Below are positions 1 to 8,042 of a stretch of 64,000 nucleotides of DNA, in pieces. The stretch is from assembly GCA_910577755.1 (NCBI GenBank), contig CAJTNL010000009.1:13747-77746 (forward strand), written 5' to 3'. This DNA comes from an uncultured Eubacteriales bacterium. Lineage in GTDB: Bacteria > Bacillota > Clostridia > Oscillospirales > Acutalibacteraceae. The notes beneath the pieces were generated by a model that worked only from the letters and a program-made list of their open reading frames with translations, was not told the DNA's origin and did not search any database. How positions within the stretch are numbered: position 1 is the stretch's first letter; each line of letters starts with the position of its first letter. Both the position numbers and the translations under genes were made by a program.

Positions 1-1
1 G

Positions 2-1015
2 CCGGAGTCATTTAGTCTTTATATTTCTATTCCTTTTTGTCCCACCCGTTGTGCGTATTGCTCTTTTGTTGCACAGTCAACTGAGAAGACTGCTAAACTG
101 ATTCCTCGGTATGTTGATTTATTATGTGAGGAACTAATGTATACGGCGCAGGTAGCAAAACGATGCCAGTTACGCTTGGAAACCGTATATATGGGAGGCG
201 GTACGCCTACAACTTTAACAGCGCAGCAAATGGCGCAAGTTATTGACACGGTCTATACACATTTTGATATGTATACCTGCGGTGAATTTACGATAGAAGC
301 CGGTAGACCTGATACTATAACTGCGGAAAAGCTACAGGTGATGAAAGAACGTGGTATTACACGAATCAGTATCAATCCCCAAACACTCAACGATGATGTT
401 TTAAAGCTGATAGGCAGGGGGCATACTGTAAAGCAGATATATGATGCGTTTGCGCTGGCAAGAACGATTGGTTTTAATAATATTAATATGGACTTAATTG
501 TAGGATTAGCAGGTGACAGCATAGAAAGTTTTCATCGCACTTTGCATGGTGTTACAGATTTAAATCCTGAGAGTATTACCGTTCATACCCTGTCGTTAAA
601 GCGTTCCTCTAAGATTAATCAAAATGGAAAAGTTCATTTTATTAATGATGGGTATAGCGCTGATCAAATGTTGCGTTATGTAGATCGGGTTTTGACTGAA
701 AAAGAATATTTTCCATATTATTTATATCGTCAAAGTCGTATGGTAGGCAATTTAGAAAATACAGGTTGGGCAAAGCCGGGCTTTGAGAATTTTTATAACG
801 TCTATATTATGGATGAAACACACACTATTCTAGCTTGTGGTGCCGGAGCCGTTTCGAAAATCAAGCATCCATACGAAGATAAACTGCAAAGAATATTTAA
901 TTTTAAATTTCCTTATGAATATATAGACCGTTATCAGGAAATGCTGAATAGAAAAGAAATAGTGGTTTCAATGTATCAACAATTTCGGCAATCATCTGCA
1001 AAATTCACAACATAG
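2..1015 (+). CDS. hemZ: HemZ-family radical SAM protein (5' end outside window)
   Basis: The frame is open from base 2 and runs in from the left edge, so the start lies outside the window; the first ATG at 137 is internal. The visible 337 residues begin just before the radical SAM cysteines, C13-x3-C17-x2-C20 of this fragment (CPTRCAYC), which bind a 4Fe-4S cluster and S-adenosylmethionine. A GGGTP motif follows (codons about 52-56), then the TIM-barrel and the HemN-like C-terminal part. The family is annotated as oxygen-independent coproporphyrinogen dehydrogenase HemZ. Full-length members carry an N-terminal region of roughly 150 residues that is missing here. No other haem gene is nearby, and HemZ-like proteins in Clostridia often lack a haem pathway, so the substrate is uncertain. 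Family assignment is firm; function is inferred. Confidence 0.85.
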   Translation, partial: PESFSLYISIPFCPTRCAYCSFVAQSTEKTAKLIPRYVDLLCEELMYTAQVAKRCQLRLETVYMGGGTPTTLTAQQMAQVIDTVYTHFDMYTCGEFTIEAGRPDTITAEKLQVMKERGITRISINPQTLNDDVLKLIGRGHTVKQIYDAFALARTIGFNNINMDLIVGLAGDSIESFHRTLHGVTDLNPESITVHTLSLKRSSKINQNGKVHFINDGYSADQMLRYVDRVLTEKEYFPYYLYRQSRMVGNLENTGWAKPGFENFYNVYIMDETHTILACGAGAVSKIKHPYEDKLQRIFNFKFPYEYIDRYQEMLNRKEIVVSMYQQFRQSSAKFTT

Positions 1016-1041
1016 TACCCGGATATTCTTTGGAGTATTGG

Positions 1042-1070
1042 TTGTATTTTACAATTGATTGTGGTATAAT
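1042..1070 (+). promoter_or_regulatory. Sigma-A promoter with extended -10
   Basis: TATAAT lies at 1065-1070 with a TG one base upstream (extended -10). A weak -35, TTGTAT, lies at 1042-1047 with a 17-bp spacer. It would drive the zinc-ribbon gene at 1104. Confidence 0.6.
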
Positions 1071-1103
1071 AGTATAAAATAAGCATAAAAGGAGACAAAT
1101 ATT

Positions 1104-1589
1104 ATGGGGTTATTTGAAAATATTGTTGTGAATGCGAAACAAGCTGCAAACGCAGTGGGGAAAAAAACAGGTGAACTCGTAGATGTTTCCAAATTAAAGT
1201 TACAATCTGTAGATTTAAGTGGTGAAATTAGAAAAAACTACGAAGCGTTGGGTAAAGCTGTATATGAAGCGCATAAATTAGGAATTGAATCTACAGAGGA
1301 AATAGAAGATATAATTATCTTAATTAATGAAAAATACGATGAGTTGGATGAAGTGAACGAACAGCTGTCTAAAATGGGCAATAAAGCTATTTGCTCAAAA
1401 TGCGGTGCATCCAATGTGAAAACTTCCAGTTTCTGTGGGCAGTGTGGAGAAAGATTAGTACAGGAAACTGCACAAAATGATTGTTGCACCCATAATGACT
1501 GCGGTTGTGGGTGTGCACAGGAGACTGTTAATTCTGAACAAACAGTACAGCCTGATGAACCAAATCAATATGATAAGCCACAATTCTAA
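1104..1589 (+). CDS. Zinc-ribbon protein with cysteine-rich tail
   Basis: This is a 161-residue soluble protein I cannot assign to a characterised family. Residues 1-92 are mostly helical and charged with no signal peptide. A zinc ribbon follows, formed by C97/C100 and C111/C114 (CSKC and CGQC). A second cysteine/histidine group (C127, C128, H130, C133, C135, C137) lies in an otherwise acidic, Gln/Asn-rich tail. AGGAGA precedes the ATG. The gene has its own extended -10 promoter and is closed by a strong terminator, so it is a single-gene unit between hemZ and spoVB. The ribbon suggests zinc binding or protein interaction. The second cluster could hold another metal, which is inference. Clostridial proteins of this layout (helical N-terminus plus ribbon) are usually annotated only as zinc-ribbon domain proteins. 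Confidence 0.75.
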   Translation: MGLFENIVVNAKQAANAVGKKTGELVDVSKLKLQSVDLSGEIRKNYEALGKAVYEAHKLGIESTEEIEDIIILINEKYDELDEVNEQLSKMGNKAICSKCGASNVKTSSFCGQCGERLVQETAQNDCCTHNDCGCGCAQETVNSEQTVQPDEPNQYDKPQF

Positions 1590-1615
1590 ATGATTTCGTT
1601 TTTTATAAAAATTTG

Positions 1616-1662
1616 ACAATAAAATGACGCTCAATTATTAAGAGCGTCATTTTATTGTTTTA
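1616..1662 (+). terminator. Rho-independent terminator, perfect 17-bp stem
   Basis: The arms 1616-1632 and 1642-1658 are perfect reverse complements with a 9-nt loop, followed by a T-rich stretch. It ends the zinc-ribbon transcript and separates it from spoVB. Confidence 0.9.
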
Positions 1663-1745
1663 AAGTACTTTTTGTGCTGCTCGACATTAAGTTTATTTTG
1701 TTAGGTTTATTTACAATTGTACATTGTGAAAATAGGTTGTTTGTA

Positions 1746-1774
1746 GCATAAGGGGGACAATGGCGTCATATAAC
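1746..1774 (+). promoter_or_regulatory. Probable sigma-E promoter of spoVB
   Basis: GCATAAG at 1746-1752 and CATATAAC at 1767-1774 are separated by 14 bp. This resembles the sigma-E pattern (GCATATT, 13-14 bp, CATACAAT) and has the same spacing as the better match in front of yabP. spoVB is in the sigma-E regulon of Bacillus subtilis. Each half departs from consensus at two bases. Confidence 0.5.
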
Positions 1775-1809
1775 ATTCTTAGTATATAACGTGGAATGGA
1801 TGTGTTTGC

Positions 1810-3570
1810 ATGCAGCCCCTCAATAGTCAAAGAAGAAAGCGGCAAAGCTTTTTACATGGCGCTTTTATTTTAACAATTAGTATGATATTAGTAAAATTCA
1901 TTGGCGCTATGTTTAAAATACCGCTTACATGGATTATTACCGAAGAAGGCCTTGGTTATTTTAATACAGCATATCATTTTTACAGTCCTATTCATAGTCT
2001 GGCAACAGCTGGTTTTCCTATTGCAATTGCAAGAATGGTATCTGAAAACCTAGCCTGCGGTAGATATCATGATGTAAGGCGTATACACAAAATTTCAATT
2101 CCTATTTTTTTGTTAACCGGTGGTTTGGGTTTGGCAGTTATGGCTGTTTCTGCGCCGTTTTATGTTAGGGCTATTGGTAACGGAGGTGCGCTACCAGCTA
2201 TGCTGTGTTTGGCACCGGCTATTTTGTTTAGCTGTTTGTCCTCTGTTTATCGTGGTTACTATGAGGGTATGAGTAATATGTACCCTACTGCTATTTCCGA
2301 GGTAATAGAGGCACTTTTTAAATTACTGGTAGGTCTTTCCGCTGCTTATTTGGTATTTCGTATTGGTATGGGTGAATTTGAGAACTTTGGTACTGTATGG
2401 GGGCAGGCGGTCTCTTCAGAGGCCTATGCAAAAAGTGTGCTGCTGCCGTATACAGCGGCAGCAGCCGTATTCGGTGTAACTATTGGTTCATTTATGAGCT
2501 TTTTCTACTTATGGATTCGTCATAAAAAAAAGGGGGATGGTATTGTTTACTGCGAATTGCAATGTGCACCGCCTGTAACTGGAAAAAATATTATTGTTAA
2601 ACGTTTAATTAAAATGGCGATTCCGATTGGAATCGGTGCTTTGGCTGTCAATGTGGCAGCTTTGGTAGATACAACTTTTTTGCAGACCCGTATCCATCAT
2701 ATTTTGGCGGTAGATCCAGATCGGCTGCTAAATATGTATCATGGTATGATTCCTGATTTAGAGGTAAAAATGGCAACTGCAACAGTGTCTAATTTTTTGT
2801 TCGGCTGTTATTCAGAGGCATTGGCTTTATTTATGTTGGTTCCTGGTATTACACAAGCTTTTGGTATTAGTGCGTTACCCAGTGTTACGTCTGCATGGAT
2901 GAGCGGCAGTCGTAATCAACTGCAAAAAAGTATTTCGTCTGTTCTGCGTATGACAGCTCTTTTTTCTATTCCGGCAGGCATGGGGTTAAGTGTAATGTCT
3001 GGATCAATTACGCAGGCTGTATTTGGTGCAAAAATTTCTGCTCCTATTACCTCCCGTACGTTGGCGATTATGGGTATAGCGGCGATATTTGCCTCTCTGA
3101 GCACACCTATATTCAGTATACTGCAAGCTGTAGGACGTGTAGACTTACCGGTAAAATTGTTGTGTATTGGTTTAGGTTTAAAAATTGGGTTTAATTATGT
3201 GTTGACAGGTATTCCTGAAATTAATATATTAGGCGCAGGTATTGGTACACTGATCTGCTATTTTTTTATTACAGTTTCATCTTGTTTCTTTCTATGCCGA
3301 GAAACAAGAATTTCATTAGGTTTTCATGGAGTTTTTACAAAACCAATCATTGCTTCCATGTTTTGCTGTGTAAGCGCATATTTTTCATGGTTTGGTATGG
3401 TGTGTATTATACCGAAATCTATTGCAACAGGTCTTGCTGTATTAATTGCAATCATCATTTATGTGGTTTCGCTTTTGTGGCTCAAAGCATTGTGCAAAGA
3501 TGATATTTTAATGCTTCCAAAGGGACAAAAACTTTCAAAAATACTTGAAAAACATCATCTTATCGTGTAA
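1810..3570 (+). CDS. spoVB: Stage V sporulation protein B, MATE-like flippase
   Basis: This 586-residue protein consists almost entirely of hydrophobic segments, about 14 predicted from the alternation of apolar stretches and short charged loops. It starts with a basic N-terminus followed by the SpoVB-type region FIGAMFKIPLTWIIT (about residues 30-44). The family belongs to the MOP/MATE superfamily of polysaccharide and lipid exporters. In B. subtilis SpoVB is required for spore cortex synthesis and is thought to move lipid-linked precursors across the outer forespore membrane. The ATG at 1810 has only a weak GGATG upstream, and no in-frame start precedes it before the stop at 1780. A sigma-E-like promoter lies just upstream. 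mazG follows after 43 bases, the same order as yabM-yabN in B. subtilis. Confidence 0.9.
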   Translation: MQPLNSQRRKRQSFLHGAFILTISMILVKFIGAMFKIPLTWIITEEGLGYFNTAYHFYSPIHSLATAGFPIAIARMVSENLACGRYHDVRRIHKISIPIFLLTGGLGLAVMAVSAPFYVRAIGNGGALPAMLCLAPAILFSCLSSVYRGYYEGMSNMYPTAISEVIEALFKLLVGLSAAYLVFRIGMGEFENFGTVWGQAVSSEAYAKSVLLPYTAAAAVFGVTIGSFMSFFYLWIRHKKKGDGIVYCELQCAPPVTGKNIIVKRLIKMAIPIGIGALAVNVAALVDTTFLQTRIHHILAVDPDRLLNMYHGMIPDLEVKMATATVSNFLFGCYSEALALFMLVPGITQAFGISALPSVTSAWMSGSRNQLQKSISSVLRMTALFSIPAGMGLSVMSGSITQAVFGAKISAPITSRTLAIMGIAAIFASLSTPIFSILQAVGRVDLPVKLLCIGLGLKIGFNYVLTGIPEINILGAGIGTLICYFFITVSSCFFLCRETRISLGFHGVFTKPIIASMFCCVSAYFSWFGMVCIIPKSIATGLAVLIAIIIYVVSLLWLKALCKDDILMLPKGQKLSKILEKHHLIV

Positions 3571-3613
3571 AATAAATCCATATTATTTATTACGTTGGAA
3601 AAGGAGTTGTAAC

Positions 3614-4438
3614 TTGGATTTTCAGCAAAAAGAACAGTATACTATCGCTGATTTAGAGCGTATTATTGCGTTGCTTCGTGCACCGGATGGATGTCCTTGG
3701 GACAGAGAGCAAACGCATCAGAGTGTTCGTGCAAATTTTATTGAAGAAACTTATGAAGCGATTGAGGCTATTGACACGAATAATGTTGAGTTATTAAAAG
3801 AAGAATTGGGCGACGTATTGATGCAGGTGTTATTCCATGCTCAAATGGAGGCAGAGTTGGGCACGTTTACCTTTGCTGATGTGGTAGATGGTGTAGCAAA
3901 GAAATTGATTGTACGGCATCCGCATGTGTTTGGAGATGTTCATGTAAAGGATTCGGCGCAGGTTTTGTCTAATTGGGATGAAATTAAGAAAAAAACAAAA
4001 TCTCAAACAACCCAAACTGAAGTGCTCGAAAGTGTTTCCACTGCTTTGCCTTCTCTTATGCGCAGTTATAAAGTGCAAAAAAAAGCTGCGAAAGTAGGAG
4101 TGGACATTCAAAATGCAGAGCAGGCTTTAGATGATTTGATTATGTGTGCTCATAGGTTAAAAAAGAGCTTATCTCAACAAGAGACAATTGGTTTGTCTGA
4201 TGAACAAGTGGGCGATTTATTGTTCGCTTCGGTGCATGTTGCTAGAAAATGCGGTGTAGAGCCTGAGTTCTCCTTGACAAAAGCATGTAATCGTTTTATA
4301 ATTTACTTTGCTGTTGTTGAGAAATATACTCAGAAAAAAGAAATTTGTTGGTCTGACCTGACTCATGAGGAGCTAAATGCAATTTGGCGGCAGGTTGCAA
4401 CAGAAAAATTCTCACAGATAGAGAATGAGATTTACTAA
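3614..4438 (+). CDS. mazG: Nucleoside triphosphate pyrophosphohydrolase MazG
   Basis: MazG hydrolyses (d)NTPs to monophosphates and pyrophosphate, cleaning the nucleotide pool. The protein has 274 residues and two MazG-type helical domains. The N-terminal one carries the metal-binding acidic motifs EETYE and EELGD with the conserved LRAPDGCPWDREQTH segment. The second half is more diverged. I start it at TTG 3614 because AAGGAG sits at 3601-3606 with a 7-base spacer and the conserved sequence begins there. The upstream in-frame ATG at 3545 lies inside spoVB and has no ribosome site. Placement between spoVB and hup/rqcP matches the conserved yabM-yabN-yabO order. B. subtilis YabN has an extra N-terminal methylase domain that is absent here. 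Confidence 0.93.
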   Translation: MDFQQKEQYTIADLERIIALLRAPDGCPWDREQTHQSVRANFIEETYEAIEAIDTNNVELLKEELGDVLMQVLFHAQMEAELGTFTFADVVDGVAKKLIVRHPHVFGDVHVKDSAQVLSNWDEIKKKTKSQTTQTEVLESVSTALPSLMRSYKVQKKAAKVGVDIQNAEQALDDLIMCAHRLKKSLSQQETIGLSDEQVGDLLFASVHVARKCGVEPEFSLTKACNRFIIYFAVVEKYTQKKEICWSDLTHEELNAIWRQVATEKFSQIENEIY

Positions 4439-4457
4439 AATTTCGGGGGTAAAAACA

Positions 4458-4733
4458 ATGAACAAAACAGAGTTAGTTGCATTAGTTGCAGAAAAGGCTG
4501 AGCTTTCTAAAAAGGATGCAGACAGCGCAGTGAATGCAGTGTTGGAATCGATTATTGAAGCTGTTGCCAGAAAAGACAAAGTGCAAATTGTTGGATTTGG
4601 TACTTTCGAAGCGCGTGAGAGAAAAGCAAAGGTTGGAAAAAATCCAAGAACAGGTGAAGAAATTAACATTGCAGCTTCTGTTGTACCTGCATTCAAAGCA
4701 GGTAAAGCTTTTAAAGATGCTACAAACAAATAA
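4458..4733 (+). CDS. hup: DNA-binding protein HU
   Basis: HU is a histone-like dimer that bends DNA and compacts the nucleoid. The 91-residue protein has the usual length and shows the dimerisation helices at residues 1-45, the GFGTFE motif, and the beta-arm signature (R-x-GRNP-type sequence, here GKNPRTGEEI). The ATG at 4458 follows a CGGGGGT ribosome site at 4444-4450. An in-frame ATG at 4425 overlaps the mazG end and lacks one. The gene follows mazG by 19 bases and is closed by a strong terminator. HU at this place, between mazG and rqcP, is common in Clostridia but not in Bacillus. Confidence 0.96.
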   Translation: MNKTELVALVAEKAELSKKDADSAVNAVLESIIEAVARKDKVQIVGFGTFEARERKAKVGKNPRTGEEINIAASVVPAFKAGKAFKDATNK

Positions 4734-4743
4734 TAGTGAAAAT

Positions 4744-4790
4744 AAAAAATACAGTCTAAAACAAATTGTTTGTTCTAGACTGTATTTTTT
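4744..4790 (+). terminator. Rho-independent terminator after hup
   Basis: The arms 4744-4764 and 4770-4790 pair over 21 positions with one G-T wobble, around a 5-nt loop, ending in six Ts. rqcP starts only 25 bases later, so rqcP must rely on readthrough or on a promoter I cannot recognise. Confidence 0.85.
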
Positions 4791-4814
4791 GTCTAAAATA
4801 ATTGAGGAGAACGC

Positions 4815-5063
4815 ATGAGATTAGATAAATATTTAAAGGTTTCGCGTCTGATAAAACGTCGTACCATAGCAAATGAAGCCTGTGATGCAGGCAGAGTGTT
4901 GGTAAACGGCAAAATAGCACGCGCATCTTATGATGTGAAATGTGGTGATATATTGGAGTTGCAACTTGGAATACGTACTGTAAAAGCAGAAGTATTGGCG
5001 GTTACCGAACATGTCAATCGTGATACTGCATCAGAGTTGTATCGTTTGATCGATCAAAAATAA
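4815..5063 (+). CDS. rqcP: RqcP, S4-domain ribosome quality-control factor
   Basis: The 82-residue protein is one S4 RNA-binding domain (MRLDKYLKVSRLIKRRT at the start, VLVNG near residue 30). This is the YabO/Hsp15-like family, renamed RqcP in B. subtilis. There it binds stalled 50S subunits and assists RqcH in adding alanine tails to nascent chains. Length, motif and its place ahead of yabP and yabQ all agree. GAGGAG precedes the ATG at good spacing. Confidence 0.93.
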   Translation: MRLDKYLKVSRLIKRRTIANEACDAGRVLVNGKIARASYDVKCGDILELQLGIRTVKAEVLAVTEHVNRDTASELYRLIDQK

Positions 5064-5097
5064 TGATTGTTCATTCATGTATTGTATATTCAATATC

Positions 5098-5126
5098 GCA
5101 TATTACTTCCGGTAAGCGCATACATA
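5098..5126 (+). promoter_or_regulatory. Sigma-E promoter of yabP-yabQ
   Basis: GCATATT at 5098-5104, a 14-bp spacer, and CATACATA at 5119-5126 match the sigma-E consensus (kmATATT, 13-14 bp, CATACAhT) almost exactly. yabP is mother-cell expressed in B. subtilis. The downstream divIC gene would also receive transcription from here. Confidence 0.8.
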
Positions 5127-5154
5127 TTTATATGAAGTTAACGGAGGTATTTTT

Positions 5155-5442
5155 ATGACGATGGATGAAAGAAAAAGCAGTGCAAAAGCGCCTCATAGTT
5201 TAATTATAGAGAATCGAAAATCATTAACAGCCACAGGTGTTTCTAACGTAGATAGCTTTGACGAGGATACAATTGTAGCCTATACTGATTTGGGGGAATT
5301 GATTGTAAAGGGCAGTGGACTTCATATTAGCAAATTAAATTTGGAAACAGGAGAAATGAATCTGGATGGAGAAATTAATTCCATATCATATACAGAAAAT
5401 CAATCGGCAAACACAGGTTTTTTCTCAAAGCTTTTTAAATAG
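5155..5442 (+). CDS. yabP: Sporulation protein YabP
   Basis: This 95-residue protein has the YabP/YqfC fold: an all-beta segment with the sequence LTATGVSNVDSFDEDTIVAYTDLGEL, followed by GSGLHISKLNLETGEM. YabP is needed for spore formation in B. subtilis. It is a mother-cell protein with no signal peptide or membrane segment here. GGAGG stands 7 bases before the ATG at 5155; a second ATG at 5161 is a less likely start. The promoter is of sigma-E type. yabQ follows after 12 bases. Confidence 0.93.
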   Translation: MTMDERKSSAKAPHSLIIENRKSLTATGVSNVDSFDEDTIVAYTDLGELIVKGSGLHISKLNLETGEMNLDGEINSISYTENQSANTGFFSKLFK

Positions 5443-5454
5443 GGGTGTTTTACG

Positions 5455-6012
5455 GTGGAAGTAACACTGTCTTCGCAACTATTCGGTTTAGGAATCTCTG
5501 TATTAGTGGGTTTGGTGTTGGCAGCGGTTTATGATGTTTTCCGTGTTACTCGTATTCTATTTCGCACAGGTAAATATGTAATGTATATACAGGATATTGT
5601 ATATGGCGCTGCAGCGGCTTTTCTAACATTTTTGTTGGCGCTTTGTGTAAATAGCGGCGAGATTCGTTTTTATATTGTAGGTGGTGAACTGGTTGGTATG
5701 ACGGTATATTTTATATCTATAGGTAGAATCACCGTACGGATTGCAAGGTTTATATATAAAATTTGTGCGAGAGTTTACAGATGGCTTGATCAATATATTT
5801 TTAAACCTATCCATAGTCGTTACATCAAGATTAAAGAATTCATTATTAACAAAATATCCCAAATGCAAAAAAGAAAGAAAAATTCAATAAGAAATAAGGA
5901 AAACTCCTTGAAACCTACATCTGGTTTAGTGTATAATCGAATTATCAATTTTTTTACAGATGATGATCGAGGGGTTAAAGGGGGCTTCTCTAAGGATGAA
6001 GAAAAATCGTGA
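5455..6012 (+). CDS. yabQ: Spore cortex biosynthesis protein YabQ
   Basis: This 185-residue membrane protein has an apolar N-terminal half with about four membrane segments (roughly residues 5-25, 42-65, 70-90 and 95-105) and a basic cytoplasmic tail rich in lysine. It contains the YabQ signature AAVYDVFRVTR near residue 25. YabQ is required for cortex formation. The start is a GTG at 5455 behind AGGGGTG. Its end overlaps divIC by 17 bases, so the two are translationally linked. Confidence 0.9.
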   Translation: MEVTLSSQLFGLGISVLVGLVLAAVYDVFRVTRILFRTGKYVMYIQDIVYGAAAAFLTFLLALCVNSGEIRFYIVGGELVGMTVYFISIGRITVRIARFIYKICARVYRWLDQYIFKPIHSRYIKIKEFIINKISQMQKRKKNSIRNKENSLKPTSGLVYNRIINFFTDDDRGVKGGFSKDEEKS

Positions 6013-6340
6013 TGTAGAGATTAAAAAAAAAACAAACCATTCAAAACGTAAATATAAAAAATCAAAAATTAATATTTTTTTAATGATAGCTGTGTCTGTG
6101 TTTGCTGTGTATGTTATTGCAGTATTTGTTGGTCAGCAGATTGAAATTAGCGGTAAAAAAGAAAAGTTGGCATCTGTTACACAAGAGCTGCAGGTGCAGG
6201 AAATCAAAAACAATGAAATTAAAAAGTCTTTAGAATCTAATGCGGGTGTTAATAGCGAATATATTGAACGTTTAGCAAGAGTGGGGCTGGACTTTGTAAA
6301 ACCAAGTGAACGAGTTTTTGTAAATGTGGCAGGCAACTAA
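5996..6340 (+). CDS. divIC: Septum formation initiator DivIC/FtsB
   Basis: The 114-residue protein has a very basic N-terminus, one membrane span (about residues 28-48), then a coiled coil (ISGKKEKLASVTQELQVQE) and a short conserved end (IERLARVGLDFVKPSE). It is a single-pass protein that works with FtsL and DivIB in the divisome. I start it at ATG 5996, which follows AAAGGGGGC at 5977-5985; in-frame ATGs at 5960 and 5963 are possible but lack a ribosome site. It overlaps yabQ and precedes the S1 gene, as in B. subtilis. Confidence 0.9.
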   Translation: MKKNRDVEIKKKTNHSKRKYKKSKINIFLMIAVSVFAVYVIAVFVGQQIEISGKKEKLASVTQELQVQEIKNNEIKKSLESNAGVNSEYIERLARVGLDFVKPSERVFVNVAGN

Positions 6341-6364
6341 CCTAAGGAGGAAACGGGTACTGAT

Positions 6365-6814
6365 ATGCAGCTTGAAATAGGAGAGATTCTTGAAGGAAAA
6401 ATTACAGGGCTTACAAAGTTCGGCGCTTTTGTACAGCTGGCAGAAAATAAAACAGGTTTAATACATATTTCGGAGATAGCGCCGGTTTTTGTAAAGGAAA
6501 TTACAGATTTTGTACAGGAAGGTCAAATCGTAAAAGTAAAGGTGCTTAATCTGGACAATGGTAAAATCAGTCTGTCCATGAAACAGGCAATGCCATCTCA
6601 GCCATCTTCTGTTGTAAAAGCCTCTCATTCGCAATTAGGTAGGGGCAAACCCGAATATGTTCAATCCCAAAATAAGAAAAATGACGCAATTGGTTTTGAA
6701 GAAATGCTGCATAAATTTAAACAAAGTAGTGATGAGAAGATAGCTGCTTTGAAAAAGGGCATGGACTCGAAACGGGGTGGATCTTCGCGAAATGGTTTCG
6801 GTCAATCCAGATAG
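6365..6814 (+). CDS. yabR: S1-domain RNA-binding protein, YabR-like
   Basis: Residues 1-72 form a single S1 (OB-fold) RNA-binding domain with the usual GEILEGKITGLTKFGAFVQL start and a GKISLSMKQ end. The remaining 75 residues are low-complexity, rich in Ser, Gln, Lys and Gly, and probably disordered. Length (149 residues) and order after divIC match YabR. Related general stress proteins bind ribosomes, but no precise role is known for this one. CTAAGGAGG lies about 14 bases before the ATG. Confidence 0.88.
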   Translation: MQLEIGEILEGKITGLTKFGAFVQLAENKTGLIHISEIAPVFVKEITDFVQEGQIVKVKVLNLDNGKISLSMKQAMPSQPSSVVKASHSQLGRGKPEYVQSQNKKNDAIGFEEMLHKFKQSSDEKIAALKKGMDSKRGGSSRNGFGQSR

Positions 6815-6815
6815 C

Positions 6816-6845
6816 AGAGTGGAGTGTTCGCACTCCACTTTTTAT
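6816..6845 (+). terminator. Rho-independent terminator with TTCG loop
   Basis: AGTGGAGTG (6818-6826) and CACTCCACT (6831-6839) enclose TTCG and are followed by a T run. It ends the spoVB-to-yabR region. Confidence 0.88.
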
Positions 6846-6875
6846 ATATAGCAAATGATTAGGAAGGTATTTACT

Positions 6876-8030
6876 ATGATTTTATTACATGGAATAATCC
6901 ATACTATGACAGGTGAAATAATAAAGGATGGTTATATACAAATTAAAGGCAGTGTGATTGTGCAGGTAGGCAGATGCAATACCTTACGGAATATTGATGA
7001 TGAAAGGATAGATTTGAACGGATCTTTTGTTTATCCGGGATTTATAGATGCGCATACCCATTTGGGGATGTTTGAAGACGGATTGAATTTTGAGGGGGAT
7101 GACGGTAATGAGGATACAGATCCGATTACGCCTCATTTACGAGCGCTGGATGCGATTAATCCTCTTGATCGCTGTTTTACGGAAGCGTTGGAGGGAGGTA
7201 TTACCACAGCAATTACAGGACCGGGCTCTGCAAACCCAATTTCCGGCCAGATTGCAGCGGTAAAAACATATGGTCGCTGCATTGACCGTATGGTTGTAAA
7301 AGCGCCGCTTGCTATCAAAATGTCTTTGGGAGAAAATCCGAAAAGTGTGTACCGTGAAAAAAGTCAATCACCTGTTACCAGAATGGCAACAGTCGCTTTG
7401 ATCCGGGAGCAGTTATACAAAGCTAAGCGTTACGCAGAAGAAAAATTGCGCTCCCAAAAAGATGATGAATGTGATGAACCGGAATATGATTTAAAATGTG
7501 AGTCTTTACTGCCGGTATTATCGGGAAAGATGCAGGTGCATTTCCATGCGCATCGGGCTGATGATATTTTTACGGCAATTCGTATTGCAAAAGAGTTTCA
7601 TTTGGACTATGTAATTGTACACGGAACAGAAGCGCATATGATTGCAGAGGATTTGAAGGCAGAGGGTGTCCGAGTGTTTTCTGGACCATTTTTATCAGAC
7701 CGTTCTAAGCCGGAACTGAAGAATTTAACACCAAAAAGTCCTGGGATTTTAATGAATAGCGGGATTCAGACTGCTATTGTAACAGATCATCCTGTAATTC
7801 CTTTGCAATATTTGCATATGTGCGCCGGTTTAGCGGTGCGGGAAGGCGCTGATTATGAACAGGCTTTAAAAGCGATTACTATAGAGCCCGCGCGTATTTG
7901 CGGTATTGATAAACGTGTGGGTTCAATAGAAGCGGGAAAAGATGCAGATCTGGTCGTTTTTGAAACAGACCCTCTGTTGCTGGCATCAAAGCCCTCTATG
8001 GTATTTGTTGATGGTATTCGGCGAGTATAA
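6876..8030 (+). CDS. Amidohydrolase (imidazolonepropionase-like), substrate unknown
   Basis: The 384-residue protein has the composite amidohydrolase layout: a small beta domain, then the TIM-barrel opening with H60-x-H62 (DAHTHLG), further metal ligands in HFHAH (about 228-232), VHGTEAH and TDHPV, and a C-terminal AGKDADLVVFETDP segment that completes the beta domain. Members hydrolyse cyclic amides, peptides or deaminate heterocycles; this sequence does not tell which. There is no signal peptide, so it is cytoplasmic. ATG 6876 is preferred because AGGAAGG lies 8 bases upstream; the in-frame ATG at 6855 has none. The gene stands 12 bases ahead of the fumarase subunit and is probably cotranscribed with it. 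Confidence 0.85.
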   Translation: MILLHGIIHTMTGEIIKDGYIQIKGSVIVQVGRCNTLRNIDDERIDLNGSFVYPGFIDAHTHLGMFEDGLNFEGDDGNEDTDPITPHLRALDAINPLDRCFTEALEGGITTAITGPGSANPISGQIAAVKTYGRCIDRMVVKAPLAIKMSLGENPKSVYREKSQSPVTRMATVALIREQLYKAKRYAEEKLRSQKDDECDEPEYDLKCESLLPVLSGKMQVHFHAHRADDIFTAIRIAKEFHLDYVIVHGTEAHMIAEDLKAEGVRVFSGPFLSDRSKPELKNLTPKSPGILMNSGIQTAIVTDHPVIPLQYLHMCAGLAVREGADYEQALKAITIEPARICGIDKRVGSIEAGKDADLVVFETDPLLLASKPSMVFVDGIRRV

Positions 8031-8042
8031 AGGAGAATAACT

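Noticed and set aside
1760..1789. Nine-codon reading frame with a strong GGGGG ribosome site upstream of spoVB
   Set aside because: The likely spoVB transcript begins at about 1781, after this frame's start, so it would not be translated from it. The sequence overlaps the sigma-E-like -10.
3545..3613. Upstream in-frame extension of mazG from ATG 3545
   Set aside because: It overlaps spoVB, lacks a ribosome site and adds non-conserved residues; TTG 3614 has AAGGAG at the right distance.
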